From Ruminococcus sp. (lineage in GTDB: Bacteria; Bacillota; Clostridia; Oscillospirales; Ruminococcaceae), in assembly GCA_017622925.1 (NCBI GenBank), contig JAGAQC010000002.1:22816-86815 (forward strand): a DNA stretch of 64,000 nucleotides. The letters are read 5' to 3'. Below the pieces are notes generated by a model. The model did not search any database and was not told where the DNA came from. It was given only the letters and a program-made list of their open reading frames with translations. Positions 35,452-43,927 of this stretch are shown here, piece after piece. The position numbers and the translations under genes were made by a program. The stretch's first letter is position 1. Each line of letters opens with the position of its first letter.

Positions 35452-37146
35452 TTACGAACATTTAAGCTCTATTGTAATTATAAACTTATTGTCCCTGTAT
35501 TCAGCGCGGATATTTCCATTGTGAACAGCAGTTATCTCCTTTGCAATGGAAAGTCCGAGACCGTACCCCTCTTTTTTTCCCGAATGAGATTTATCGCACC
35601 GATAAAAGCGTTCAAAAAGATACGGCAGACTTTCCTGCGAAAATTCTGAACAGGGATTCTGACAGCACAGCGTAATAACGTCTTTTTCGGAATGCAGACT
35701 TAACTGTATCTGTGAATTATCATCTGAATATTTAAGAGCGTTTTCAAGAAGTATGCCTGTAAGCTCATCAATTTTTTCAGGATTTCCGAAATAATCAATA
35801 TTTTCCTGTATATCAGATACAATGCTTTTATGCGCCTCAAAAGAAAGTGACTCAAAATACAGAGCAGCATTTCGTACAACATTGCTCATACTGAAAAGCT
35901 TAAATCCCTTTGAAGTTTTTTCATAGTCAGAAAGTCTTGAAAGACTTAGCATTTCGTTTAAAAGAACGCTCATCTTTTGGGACTGTGCCTGAATGCAGCC
36001 AATATGCCTGTCAGAACCGTTTTTCTTCTCCATAAGTTCAGTAGTAGCCATAATAACTGTAATTGGAGTTTTCAATTCGTGACCGGCATTTGAGATGAAC
36101 TGTTTTTGCTTTTCATAGCCTTCCTGAATCGGCTTGATCGCTTTGCCTGATATTAAATATATCAGTAGCAGCAGAAAAATAAAGATGATGCCTCCCGACA
36201 TAATGGAGATGATCAGAAGCTGACGGCTGTTCTTTTTTGAATGCAGGCTGTATATAAAAGTATGTATTATATATGCTCCCGACTTTTCAGTAATATGGCT
36301 GTAGGAGCAGCCGTTCAGTTCAAAATTATTTCCACAGCCGATCAGTTCGTCCGCCTTGTCTGAATGTAATTTTTCGGTCAGATTGCCGCTGTTTATTTCA
36401 ATAATATTTCCCTCGTTATCCATTATGCAGTAAAAGCAGCTGAAATTGTTCAGTACCTGTGGCGCGCCTGATGGATAGATGTCATTGAAGTTACGGTCTA
36501 AAGTCTTAAAATTTCGTGAAGCCAAAGGAGAAACATTTTCCTTGTAATGAATATCCACACTGTCAATTTTCAGTGTAACATTATCTTTTTCATCTTCGTT
36601 GGAGCTGCTTGAAAGCGCCCACCATACCGCCGAAACAAGAAACCTGTCTCTTGCCGCATTTGATACGTCTGCTTTGATCGGCTGACCGTTGCATTTGAAA
36701 TCGGAGTTATCGGTAAAATTAATGCTTATATCCGTATTGCCCTGATTGAATTTATAATCCTTGTGGACGTACTGCGAGTTTCCTTGTTCGTCTATCATAT
36801 CAAAATAAATGCCGCCGCCTGCACAGTACCATTCGGCAGAAGCGTCGGTACATGTAATATTCCCGTGAAGCGTGATACTTTCAATAAGCTGAGGATCGCG
36901 CGGAATAACATGATCGCCTGAATCGGTTATTTCAGTATCCTGTAAAGCAATATTTTCGGTGTCTATATTTGATAAACCTGTATTTGCCGCTTGAACTACC
37001 ATATTCGATGCCGATTTAAGTTCTTTTTGTCCAAGTATCATCATCAGAAGATTCAGGATAAGCAGCATAGCGGCAATGACAAAAAAAGAAATCAAAGAGG
37101 AAAGGATACAGAATTTTTTCCGAAGATGTCTGATCTCAGTCTCCAT
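35452..37146 (-). CDS. Two-component sensor histidine kinase
   Basis: This 564-residue kinase has transmembrane helices near residues 17-40 and 310-334 enclosing an unusually large outside sensor domain of about 270 residues. HisKA follows with the phosphorylated His in NAGHELKTPITVI near 356, then HATPase with N-box ENALKYSDDN near 470 and GYGLGLSIAKE near 535. The external domain is not a family I recognise. The start overlaps the response regulator stop by 11 bases, so they are co-translated. The signal is unknown; the GH44 gene directly downstream may or may not be a target. Confidence 0.9.
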   Translation of the reverse strand: METEIRHLRKKFCILSSLISFFVIAAMLLILNLLMMILGQKELKSASNMVVQAANTGLSNIDTENIALQDTEITDSGDHVIPRDPQLIESITLHGNITCTDASAEWYCAGGGIYFDMIDEQGNSQYVHKDYKFNQGNTDISINFTDNSDFKCNGQPIKADVSNAARDRFLVSAVWWALSSSSNEDEKDNVTLKIDSVDIHYKENVSPLASRNFKTLDRNFNDIYPSGAPQVLNNFSCFYCIMDNEGNIIEINSGNLTEKLHSDKADELIGCGNNFELNGCSYSHITEKSGAYIIHTFIYSLHSKKNSRQLLIISIMSGGIIFIFLLLLIYLISGKAIKPIQEGYEKQKQFISNAGHELKTPITVIMATTELMEKKNGSDRHIGCIQAQSQKMSVLLNEMLSLSRLSDYEKTSKGFKLFSMSNVVRNAALYFESLSFEAHKSIVSDIQENIDYFGNPEKIDELTGILLENALKYSDDNSQIQLSLHSEKDVITLCCQNPCSEFSQESLPYLFERFYRCDKSHSGKKEGYGLGLSIAKEITAVHNGNIRAEYRDNKFIITIELKCS

Positions 37147-37822
37147 TTTTTTGCTCCTTTATGGTATAGCCTTTTCCCCATACGGTTTTTATCTGAATTT
37201 CCGACCCGATAGCGCTGAGTTTTTTTCTCAGAAATGAAATGTACACTTCAATTGAATTATACTCTACATCAGTCTCATATCCCCATATCTTTACTGTCAA
37301 CGATTCTTTGGAGACCGTTTTTCCCTGATTCAGAATCAGAATTTCAAGAATATCAAATTCTTTTTTTGTCAGTTTGATTTTCTGTTCATCTCGGCACATT
37401 TCACAAGTTTCCTTGTAAAGGATAACGTCTGAGAACCGCAGACAGTCGTCTATCATAATTTTATCGCGCCGTCTGGACAATGCTCTTATCCTTGCAAGCA
37501 GTTCCTTTGTATTGAAAGGCTTTGTCAGATAGTCGTCCGCACCCTTATCCAGACCGTTGATCTTATCGTCTATTTCGGACTTTGCCGTCAGCAGCAGTAC
37601 GGGAGTTGTCATTTTGTTCCTGCGTATCTCCGAAAGTACCTGTATTCCGTCCATACCTGGCAGCATAATATCGAGAATTATAACGTCATAAATTCCCGAT
37701 AATGCGTTGTCAAGACCGCTTATCCCGTCATATGCGGCGTCTGCATAGTAACCCTCCAATTCGAGTGTTTCTGACAATATCATTGAAAGATCGCGCTCAT
37801 CTTCAATTATTAGTATTCTCAT
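37136..37822 (-). CDS. OmpR-family response regulator
   Basis: This 228-residue protein has a receiver domain (EDERD near 8, phosphoacceptor in VIILDIMLPGMDG near 52, LLTAKSE and DYLTKPF near 100) and a C-terminal winged helix ending VWGKGYTIKEQ. It is the partner of the kinase encoded immediately downstream. Confidence 0.93.
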   Translation of the reverse strand: MRILIIEDERDLSMILSETLELEGYYADAAYDGISGLDNALSGIYDVIILDIMLPGMDGIQVLSEIRRNKMTTPVLLLTAKSEIDDKINGLDKGADDYLTKPFNTKELLARIRALSRRRDKIMIDDCLRFSDVILYKETCEMCRDEQKIKLTKKEFDILEILILNQGKTVSKESLTVKIWGYETDVEYNSIEVYISFLRKKLSAIGSEIQIKTVWGKGYTIKEQKNGD

Positions 37823-37908
37823 GGTATCACATCCTATCTTTTTTCTATTATACCATATTTTTAAAGAAAAAGCACGTCTTTTACATTATTTTTTTATGTG
37901 ATAATAAG

Positions 37909-37952
37909 AAAAACTGCGGCAGTAATTTTTTTAGATGCTGTCACAGTTTTTC
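37909..37952. terminator. Hairpin between the glycosyltransferase-like gene and the two-component operon
   Basis: AAAACTG-GGCAG and CTGTC-CAGTTTT pair imperfectly around a 15-base AT-rich loop, with A- and T-runs at the ends. It can terminate the leftward membrane-protein transcript, whose stop codon is at 37970. Confidence 0.65.
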
Positions 37953-37969
37953 TCTATTTCGGCGGTTGA

Positions 37970-39346
37970 TCAGATAAGAAGAAATACAGGGAAAAAGCTG
38001 ATAAGATACCTGCATCGAGTTTCCCAAATCAGCAAAAAAGCGCATAGACCGAAAAGGCTTAGTCGGAACAGAAACGCTTCGTCCGAGCCTTTTTTTCGTG
38101 ACTGCCACAAATTGATAAGTAAAGAAAATACGACCGTCCAATGGCAGAGAAACGCCGTTACGATGAAAACAGGGGAGCTGAAAGAGCCTTCGCAGTAATA
38201 GCCTGCCATAAAGGTAAAGTTTTCCCACGTATAAGCTATTTTATCCGCTAAATGCCAGATAAAGCCGAAAAATCCCTGCGTTTTCAGTTTCAGCGACAAC
38301 CTTGCAAGGTCGGCGGAGACTTTATCGCAGCCCGAAAAGCTTTGCGTATAGAGAAAATCCTCCGAATTATAGCCGCCCCTGCCGTCTGCGCTCATCATTA
38401 TCCAGTGAATAAGCGGAAACGCCTTTTCTTTCAGCATTTCGCATGTAATACCCAGAAGCTTTGCAGATATTGCGGAAACAGTCTTTGCAGCCGCCGCAAA
38501 CGGCAGAACCAACGCTCCATAGCATGTGACCTTACGTTTTTGGAGCAGCATATCAATAATTACGGCGATGAGGAGTACGCCCGAGCTGCCTTTCATTTTG
38601 AACGCAAGTCCCATAACTGCGCCGCATATGACGAGCTGAGAGAGTCTGCCTGATTTTCGGTTTTTGAGATAAATATAGACTGACAGCATTACAAGGGGCA
38701 TTGCCATTGAATCGGTGTAGAAATTGGCGGCGTAGGTCACAAACGGCGTGAAAAGCATGCCTCTTACAGCGCATAAAAATGCTTTTTTCGTTGTATGAAC
38801 AAGTTCGGCGCATCGGCACATCAGCCAGTAAGACATATTAAGCGCGATAATGTTCAGTATCGTTGGCAGAACGTTTGTTATTTTTCCGAAAATTTCAAAC
38901 TGAACTTTGTACAGCATATATATTATTGTAAAGAGGGCATGATTGTTGGGGTAGCACTCGAAATAATCCTGATGATATTCGGGCAGACCGTAATAAAGCT
39001 CTCTGCCGAGTATAAGGTTTTCAGCTCCGTCGGCAACGTATTTCAAATCGTTTATGGGTGTGAAATTGACAAATACGGTGGACAGTATCTGTGAAATAAG
39101 CAGGATAAGGCACAGCAATGCGGAAAATCGTCGGTATTCGTACACTGTCATTGATTCGGCGTATTTTTCAAGACCGTTTAATTTTACGGCTAATAAAAAT
39201 GCCAAAGCCGCCCCGACAGGTACTATAAGCCACGGAACGGGAAGCGTGTTCGCCTTGTTGACTACTGCTCCGTATATGCCGAGTATAAGCGATACGGCGA
39301 AAAATATCGGTATAATGTAGTTTATTGATGTTATTATGCGTTTCAT
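37970..39346 (-). CDS. Polytopic membrane glycosyltransferase-like protein (GT-C fold)
   Basis: This 458-residue protein has about ten transmembrane helices. The first outside loop (about residues 95-140) holds NDLKYVADGAENLILGRELY and an acidic patch, and the following helices resemble the PMT/ArnT-type GT-C enzymes that use lipid-linked sugar donors. No clear catalytic DxD motif was seen, so the family call is by topology and general similarity. It could decorate a surface polymer or glycolipid. AGAGG precedes the ATG. It is transcribed alone. Confidence 0.6.
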   Translation of the reverse strand: MKRIITSINYIIPIFFAVSLILGIYGAVVNKANTLPVPWLIVPVGAALAFLLAVKLNGLEKYAESMTVYEYRRFSALLCLILLISQILSTVFVNFTPINDLKYVADGAENLILGRELYYGLPEYHQDYFECYPNNHALFTIIYMLYKVQFEIFGKITNVLPTILNIIALNMSYWLMCRCAELVHTTKKAFLCAVRGMLFTPFVTYAANFYTDSMAMPLVMLSVYIYLKNRKSGRLSQLVICGAVMGLAFKMKGSSGVLLIAVIIDMLLQKRKVTCYGALVLPFAAAAKTVSAISAKLLGITCEMLKEKAFPLIHWIMMSADGRGGYNSEDFLYTQSFSGCDKVSADLARLSLKLKTQGFFGFIWHLADKIAYTWENFTFMAGYYCEGSFSSPVFIVTAFLCHWTVVFSLLINLWQSRKKGSDEAFLFRLSLFGLCAFLLIWETRCRYLISFFPVFLLI

Positions 39347-39469
39347 ATGTAACCTCTTTTATTTTAGTGTTCAAAAAAAATCTTTTCTTGAACTGATATA
39401 ATTATAGTTTACAGCCTTTAACATTAGAGTGATGATTTTCTTATTATTTTCTTAAAAGCAAATAATTAG

Positions 39470-39498
39470 TAATTTTAATTGAAAGTCCTGCATACAAT
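39470..39498 (+). promoter_or_regulatory. Sigma-E-like (mother-cell sporulation) promoter of the SleC locus
   Basis: TAATTTT (39470-39476), a 14-base spacer and CATACAAT (39491-39498) match the sigma-E pattern KMATATT-N13/15-CATACAMT with one mismatch. The 3' extension CATACAATA also fits the sigma-K -10. No good sigma-A promoter lies nearer to the start codon at 39529. Confidence 0.55.
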
Positions 39499-39528
39499 AT
39501 ATCTGTAACGATATTACGGAGGTTTATT

Positions 39529-40380
39529 ATGACACCGAGAGACATTGAGGCGTATAAAAAAGAGCTTATGAAGCTGTATTCAAAAGGTCAGCCTGAAAGC
39601 GAGTCAAAAAATGAGGAAAATAACACCAGCGAGGCAGTTGAAGCCAATAATGAGCAAAATGAGGCGGTCGAAAGGGAAGAAATGGAACAAAACGGCACGG
39701 AAGGTCCCGTAAGCGATGAAAATACGCAGCAGTCTGCTGAGGTTTCTACGGAAAACGATACCGAAACGGTGACGGAAGGTGAAACTGTTTCGGAAGAACA
39801 GGAAAATGAAAATACGGAGGTAGAAAAATATGACGAAAAAGCCTATGACGAAGGAGAACACGATTCCGCCTACTTTCCCTATACGGGGGATGCTGAAGAA
39901 GCGGAGCTTGAAAGAATTATCTCAGATACGGAACCTCCCGATATTGATGAGTTCTCAGGATCTTCGATCGTTCCGCAGGAGAGCTTGGGCGATTCGTCTG
40001 GCTTTATCATCGTTAACGTCAGAACAGGAAATGAAGCATCGCCGATAGTGGGAGCGTCGGTAATCGTTACCGCTGTAAACAACGGCAGACGGCTGTTTAT
40101 TGCTGCCGGTCAGACTGATATAAGCGGCACTGTGACCGAACTTGAAGCTCCCGCTCCCGATAAGATATATTCTCAGACTCCCGAAACGGACGTCAGACCG
40201 TACAGTCTTTTTGATATAAGCGTCAGAGCAAGCGGCTTTTTTAATGCAAGAAGCGTTGACGTACCCGTATTTTCGGGAGTTACCTCGATTCAGAATTTCA
40301 ACATGATACCTCTGCCTCTTGGAGCGGAAAGCGGCGACGACACTCTGACATATTTTAATCAAGAGCCATTTTTCGGATAG
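39529..40380 (+). CDS. SleC pro-domain-like protein with a long acidic N-terminus
   Basis: This 283-residue protein has an acidic, Glu/Asn/Thr-rich low-complexity region (about 17-150). A C-terminal carboxypeptidase-regulatory-like beta domain follows (about 160-275, SGFIIVNVRTGNEASPIVGA to SIQNFNMIPLP). That domain, including the TDVRPYSLFDISVRASGF stretch, resembles the N-terminal pro-region of clostridial SleC, where VRPYS and the GY/GF turn are also found. Here it is encoded as a separate polypeptide directly upstream of the catalytic SleC-like gene. It may act as an inhibitor, chaperone or localisation partner of that enzyme. ACGGAGG precedes the ATG. No signal peptide is present, as for mother-cell spore proteins. 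Confidence 0.65.
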   Translation: MTPRDIEAYKKELMKLYSKGQPESESKNEENNTSEAVEANNEQNEAVEREEMEQNGTEGPVSDENTQQSAEVSTENDTETVTEGETVSEEQENENTEVEKYDEKAYDEGEHDSAYFPYTGDAEEAELERIISDTEPPDIDEFSGSSIVPQESLGDSSGFIIVNVRTGNEASPIVGASVIVTAVNNGRRLFIAAGQTDISGTVTELEAPAPDKIYSQTPETDVRPYSLFDISVRASGFFNARSVDVPVFSGVTSIQNFNMIPLPLGAESGDDTLTYFNQEPFFG

Positions 40381-40388
40381 GAGGAACT

Positions 40389-41786
40389 ATGCTTACAGGA
40401 ACACCATTCATTCCCGAGACTATAACTGTTCATCTCGGTACGCCCGATTCCCCTGCGCCGAATGTTACGCTGGATTTTGCGTCTTACATAAAAAATGTGG
40501 CGTCCAGCGAGATTTTTCCTACATGGAGCAATTCGGCTCTCAGAGCGAATATTTACGCGATCGTCACCTTTGCGCTCAACCGTATTTACACGGAATGGTA
40601 TAGGTCGAGAGGATATAATTTCGACATTACGTCAACAACTCAGTACGACCAGAAATTCATAAACGGCAGAGAATTTTTTCAGAATATAGGTTTTATCGTT
40701 GACGAACTTTTCAACGACTATGTTCAGAGGCAGGGGAGTATAGAGCCGCTTTTCACCTCGTTCTGCAACGGTACAACTTCGACTTGTTCGGGACTTTCTC
40801 AGTGGGGAACGGTCGATCTCGCAAATAGCGGTTTTACGCCTTACGAAATACTTCAATACTACTATGGAGATGATATTAACATTGTGAAGGACGCACCTGT
40901 CAAAACGGCGATGCCGTCTTATCCGGGAGTTCCGCTCAGATTCGGTTCGGCAAGCAACGATGTAAAGTCGCTGCAAATTTTCCTTAACAGAATTTCAAGG
41001 AATTATCCCGCTATACCGAAGATACCGCAGGCGGACGGAATTTTCGATACCGCTACAGAGGAGGCGGTCAGAAAGTTTCAGGACGTTTTCGATCTTGCTG
41101 TAACAGGCGTGGTCGAGCAGGGAACGTGGTACAGGATAGTGTACATTTATACAAGCGAAAAACGTCTTTCGGAGCTTGATTCCGAGGGAGTTGCATGGCA
41201 GGAGGTAGCACCTCAGTTCACGGAAGATCTGCGTATCGGCAGCGAGGGTACAGAGGTGCGGAACTTACAGTATTATCTTGCAGTCATAGGCGCATATTAT
41301 GAAGCGGTGCAGCCCGTTGAGATCACGGGATATTTCGGCGAAGCTACCGAGCAGTCGCTGAAATCGTTTCAGCGCGTTTTCGGAATACCTCAGACAGGCG
41401 AGCTTGACCGTGCTACCAAAAACGACTTGTACCGAGCATACATGGGTATCGTTGAGTCGGTACGTCCCGAATACGTGCCTGTTGCGCTTTATCCGGGGAC
41501 TGTTCTGCGTGAGGGCGCAAGGGGAGATTCCGTGCGGATAATTCAGGAGTATCTTAGCCTTATTCATGAGACTTATCCGAATATTCCTGCGGTAAGCAAT
41601 ACGGGCTACTTCGGGCAGGTCACAAAGCAGGCTGTTACCGAATTTCAGCGGCAGTTCGGCATAAATCCGACAGGAATCATAGGCGGAGTGACATGGGACG
41701 CCATAGCAGGCGTTTACTCCGATCTGCGCTATGGATTTGATAAGAGACCCTATCAGAATCCGGGATACACAATTACAGGAGGTTGA
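40389..41786 (+). CDS. sleC: SleC-like spore cortex-lytic protein with three peptidoglycan-binding repeats
   Basis: This 465-residue protein has an N-terminal lytic-enzyme domain (about 1-175; IPETITVHLGTPDSPAPN, then YIKNVASSEIFPTWSNSALR, LNRIYTEWYRSRGYNFDIT). It matches by eye the mature catalytic part of clostridial SleC, a lytic transglycosylase that degrades spore cortex at germination. Three PG_binding_1-type repeats follow (about 185-260, 280-365 and 375-450; each has a GIFD/GYFG-type turn and a VxxFQxxF helix). The N-terminal pro-region normally found in SleC is missing and appears as the preceding separate gene, 8 bases upstream. GGAGGAA precedes the ATG. It would act in the spore, after activation by a Csp protease or by another route. 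Confidence 0.75.
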   Translation: MLTGTPFIPETITVHLGTPDSPAPNVTLDFASYIKNVASSEIFPTWSNSALRANIYAIVTFALNRIYTEWYRSRGYNFDITSTTQYDQKFINGREFFQNIGFIVDELFNDYVQRQGSIEPLFTSFCNGTTSTCSGLSQWGTVDLANSGFTPYEILQYYYGDDINIVKDAPVKTAMPSYPGVPLRFGSASNDVKSLQIFLNRISRNYPAIPKIPQADGIFDTATEEAVRKFQDVFDLAVTGVVEQGTWYRIVYIYTSEKRLSELDSEGVAWQEVAPQFTEDLRIGSEGTEVRNLQYYLAVIGAYYEAVQPVEITGYFGEATEQSLKSFQRVFGIPQTGELDRATKNDLYRAYMGIVESVRPEYVPVALYPGTVLREGARGDSVRIIQEYLSLIHETYPNIPAVSNTGYFGQVTKQAVTEFQRQFGINPTGIIGGVTWDAIAGVYSDLRYGFDKRPYQNPGYTITGG

Positions 41787-41788
41787 GC

Positions 41789-42295
41789 ATGCCATACACC
41801 GATTTTCAGAAGCAGCAGCATATCGCAGAGCTGCAAAAATATCTACAGGCGATAGACAGGGACGAGGGACGTAAGACCTCGGTCATTCCCGACGGTGTTT
41901 ACGGCAGCAATACTTCTGCCGCTGTACGGGAATTTCAGCGTACTCACGGACTTCCTGTAACAGGAGATACCGACACCGAAACATGGGACGAGATCGTGAC
42001 GGTATACCGAAACGGCAATTGCGTCAAACCTCAGCCGTACCCTGCTTTTCCGTCGGCAGAGTATGTTTGTCAAAACGGGTGCAGCGGTATTCTTGTTTAC
42101 GTCATTCAGGCTATGCTGTGCGAGCTTGGGAAAAGCTATGATAATCTCACAAGGATAGATATATGCGGAAATTATAATATCGCAACAGCCGGAGCGGTCG
42201 AGGATTTTCAGCGCAAATGCGGACTTACATGCACAGGAGCGGTCGATTGCCAAACATGGAATATGTTGGTCGCCTGCTGCGGTCATAAATTTTGA
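41789..42295 (+). CDS. Small protein with two peptidoglycan-binding domains
   Basis: This 168-residue protein is built of two PG_binding_1 repeats (about 5-80 with GVYGSNTSAAVREFQRTHGL, and 90-165 with GNYNIATAGAVEDFQRKCGL). It has no catalytic domain and no signal peptide. It starts 2 bases after the SleC-like stop, with AGGAGG directly upstream, so it belongs to the same operon. It probably binds cortex peptidoglycan and may help place or retain the lytic enzyme. The second repeat is Cys-rich (five Cys), unlike the first. Confidence 0.8.
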   Translation: MPYTDFQKQQHIAELQKYLQAIDRDEGRKTSVIPDGVYGSNTSAAVREFQRTHGLPVTGDTDTETWDEIVTVYRNGNCVKPQPYPAFPSAEYVCQNGCSGILVYVIQAMLCELGKSYDNLTRIDICGNYNIATAGAVEDFQRKCGLTCTGAVDCQTWNMLVACCGHKF

Positions 42296-42311
42296 CAGAA
42301 TGCAGTTTAAT

Positions 42312-42348
42312 GCAGCGTCGTACAGATTTGTGCGGCGTTGCTTTTTAT
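42312..42348 (+). terminator. Terminator of the SleC operon
   Basis: GCAGCGTCGTAC and GTGCGGCGTTGC pair with G-U wobbles around a 6-base loop, followed by TTTTT. Confidence 0.8.
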
Positions 42349-42381
42349 TTGGTTAAAAGAAATTAAAATTTCTGAAAGCTA

Positions 42382-42410
42382 TTGCAATTAGTGAAAAAAA
42401 ATGGTATAAT
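42382..42410 (+). promoter_or_regulatory. Promoter of tRNA-Arg
   Basis: TTGCAA (42382-42387), a 17-base spacer and TATAAT (42405-42410), 28 bases before the tRNA. Confidence 0.75.
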
Positions 42411-42438
42411 AATCAGTGGTGAACGAAAATCACTATCT

Positions 42439-42512
42439 GTCCCGATAGCTCAGTAGGATAGAGCGGCTGCCTCCTAAGCAGCAGGCCGGAGGTTCGACTC
42501 CTCTTCGGGACG
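42439..42512 (+). tRNA. tRNA-Arg (anticodon CCU)
   Basis: A full cloverleaf is visible: acceptor stem GTCCCGA/TCGGGAC, D arm with TAGCTCAGTAGGATAGAGC, and anticodon stem GCTGC/GCAGC with loop CTCCTAA (anticodon CCT). The T arm is GGAGG-TTCGACT-CCTCT-like, followed by discriminator G. CCA is not encoded. It reads the AGG Arg codon. Confidence 0.95.
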
Positions 42513-42519
42513 CTTGACG

Positions 42520-42549
42520 ATCTCCGCAGATGTGCGCTTCTGCGGAGAT
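42520..42549 (+). terminator. Hairpin after tRNA-Arg without a T-run
   Basis: ATCTCCGCAGA and TCTGCGGAGAT form a perfect 11-bp stem with an 8-base loop. The missing T-run makes full termination doubtful, so read-through into pduL is possible. Confidence 0.5.
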
Positions 42550-42601
42550 GTGTGCGTTAATACATTTAATATAGATTATTTTAATTCGGAGGTATAATAT
42601 A

Positions 42602-43183
42602 ATGTCAAAAAATTTTATCGTTGAAACATCTGCACGCCACATCCATGTAACTCAGGAACATCTTGAGATACTTTTCGGCAAGGGTCACGAGCTTACAAAG
42701 AAGAAGGATCTTTCTCAGCCCGGACAGTTTGCCTGCGAGGAGAGAGTTACTATCGTAGGACCTAAGAAAGAGCTTCCCGGCGTTTCTATCCTCGGACCTG
42801 TTCGTCCCGAAACTCAGGTAGAGCTTTCGGCAACAGACGCGCGTTCGATAGGTATTGCCGCTCCTATAAGAGAATCAGCCGATATTGCAGGTTCCGGCGC
42901 ATGTAAGGTCATCGGTCCGTGCGGCGAGATCGAAATTTCCGAGGGCGTTATCGTTGCAAAGCGTCATATCCACCTTACACCCGCAGACGCTGAAGAGCTT
43001 GGCGTTAAGGATAAGCAGGTAGTATGGGTAAAGGTAAATACTCCCGAAAGAAGCGCTATTCTCGGAGATGTAGTTTGTCGTGTTTCCGAAAAGTATGCGC
43101 GCGCTATGCATATTGATACAGATGAATCTAACGCTATCGGCGCACCCCGTGAGCTTTACGGCGAAATAGTTACTATTGAGTAA
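42602..43183 (+). CDS. pduL: Phosphate acyltransferase PduL (phosphotransacylase)
   Basis: This 193-residue protein shows the two PduL beta-barrel blocks with zinc-binding His pairs: ETSARHIHVTQEHLEILFG near residue 10 and VIVAKRHIHLTPADAEELG near 117, plus EERVTIVGPK and SVGILGPVRP-like segments. It converts acetyl- or propionyl-CoA plus phosphate to the acyl phosphate. Without shell-protein genes or a microcompartment-targeting N-terminal extension, it probably serves as the cytosolic phosphotransacetylase of acetate formation. No acetate kinase is adjacent. GGAGGTA precedes the ATG. Confidence 0.93.
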   Translation: MSKNFIVETSARHIHVTQEHLEILFGKGHELTKKKDLSQPGQFACEERVTIVGPKKELPGVSILGPVRPETQVELSATDARSIGIAAPIRESADIAGSGACKVIGPCGEIEISEGVIVAKRHIHLTPADAEELGVKDKQVVWVKVNTPERSAILGDVVCRVSEKYARAMHIDTDESNAIGAPRELYGEIVTIE

Positions 43184-43209
43184 GGTATATACGATTACAT
43201 AAGATAATG

Positions 43210-43244
43210 AAAAGCAGTTTTCCGTCATAAGAGAACTGCTTTTT
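43210..43244 (+). terminator. Terminator of pduL
   Basis: AAAAGCAGTTTTC and GAGAACTGCTTTT arms with an 8-base loop and a T-run. Confidence 0.85.
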
Positions 43245-43276
43245 ATATCGTTTCATTTTTTATAGGTGAGAAGTTT

Positions 43277-43714
43277 ATGGTAAGAGAAGTCAGGGAAAAT
43301 GAGCTGAATGAGCTTCTGCAATTGTATTTATATTTGCATGAAAAGTCGCTGCCGAATATGACGGAACATTTGAGAAATACTTGGAATGTTATTATTCAAG
43401 ATGAAAACCACCATATTATTGTAAACGAGATAGATGGAAAAATTGTTTCTTCTTGTGTATGTGTAATTATTCCTAATCTCACAAGAAATGTAAGACCGTA
43501 TGCTTTTATTGAAAATGTTGTAACGCATGAAAGATATAGGGGAAAAGGATATGCAACAGCATGTTTAAATTATGCCAAGGCAATAGCTGAAAAAGAAAAC
43601 TGCTATAAAATGATGCTTCTTACAGGTTCTAAAGACGAAGCCACACTCGGTTTTTATCGGAATGCAGGATACAACAGCACTGATAAAACAGCATTTATAC
43701 AATGGCTTGAATAA
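43277..43714 (+). CDS. GNAT family N-acetyltransferase
   Basis: This 145-residue protein has the GNAT acetyl-CoA-binding motif A around FIENVVTHERYRGKGYATA (near residue 82, with the R/Q-xxGxG/A loop RGKGYA) and the late FYRNAGY motif near 127. It transfers an acetyl group to an unknown amine, small molecule or protein N-terminus. It is preceded by TAGGTGAG and followed by palindromic element B. Confidence 0.9.
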   Translation: MVREVRENELNELLQLYLYLHEKSLPNMTEHLRNTWNVIIQDENHHIIVNEIDGKIVSSCVCVIIPNLTRNVRPYAFIENVVTHERYRGKGYATACLNYAKAIAEKENCYKMMLLTGSKDEATLGFYRNAGYNSTDKTAFIQWLE

Positions 43715-43877
43715 TAGACCTCCTCGGAAACTGAAAAGCACTGTCTGACTTGTCTTTTTTGCGCTGTGCTTTGCCAGCTTTCCTTGCAATACACAAAGTA
43801 TTCCTGCGGAAATCTGACTTTGCACAGCACAAAAAATCCTGCGCCATACAGCACTCCCCAGTTCCCGAGGAGGTCTA
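43715..43877. repeat. Palindromic MITE-like element B (core type I, TAGACCTCCTCGG termini)
   Basis: This 163-base element is almost fully self-complementary. The ends are TAGACCTCCTCGGAAACT and AGTTCCCGAGGAGGTCTA, and the arms remain alignable for about 78 bases. The core contains TTGTCTTTTTTGCGCTGTGC, GTATTCCTGCGG and TTGCACAGCACAAA. The core matches element C; the termini match element D. It lies between the convergent GNAT and CobD-like genes, starting 1 base after the GNAT stop codon. Confidence 0.8.
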
Positions 43878-43881
43878 AAAA

Positions 43882-43910
43882 AACGCCGCAGTACAAAATA
43901 CTACGGCGTT
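43882..43910. terminator. Bidirectional terminator between the GNAT and CobD-like genes
   Basis: AACGCCG-AGTA and TACT-CGGCGTT arms with a CAAAA loop, flanked by A- and T-rich ends. Confidence 0.8.
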
Positions 43911-43927
43911 AATATTTTATGTATGAG

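Noticed and set aside
39850-39900. FPYTG in the acidic region of the 39529 protein as a sortase signal
   Set aside because: It is in the middle of the protein with no hydrophobic helix or basic tail after it, and there is no signal peptide.
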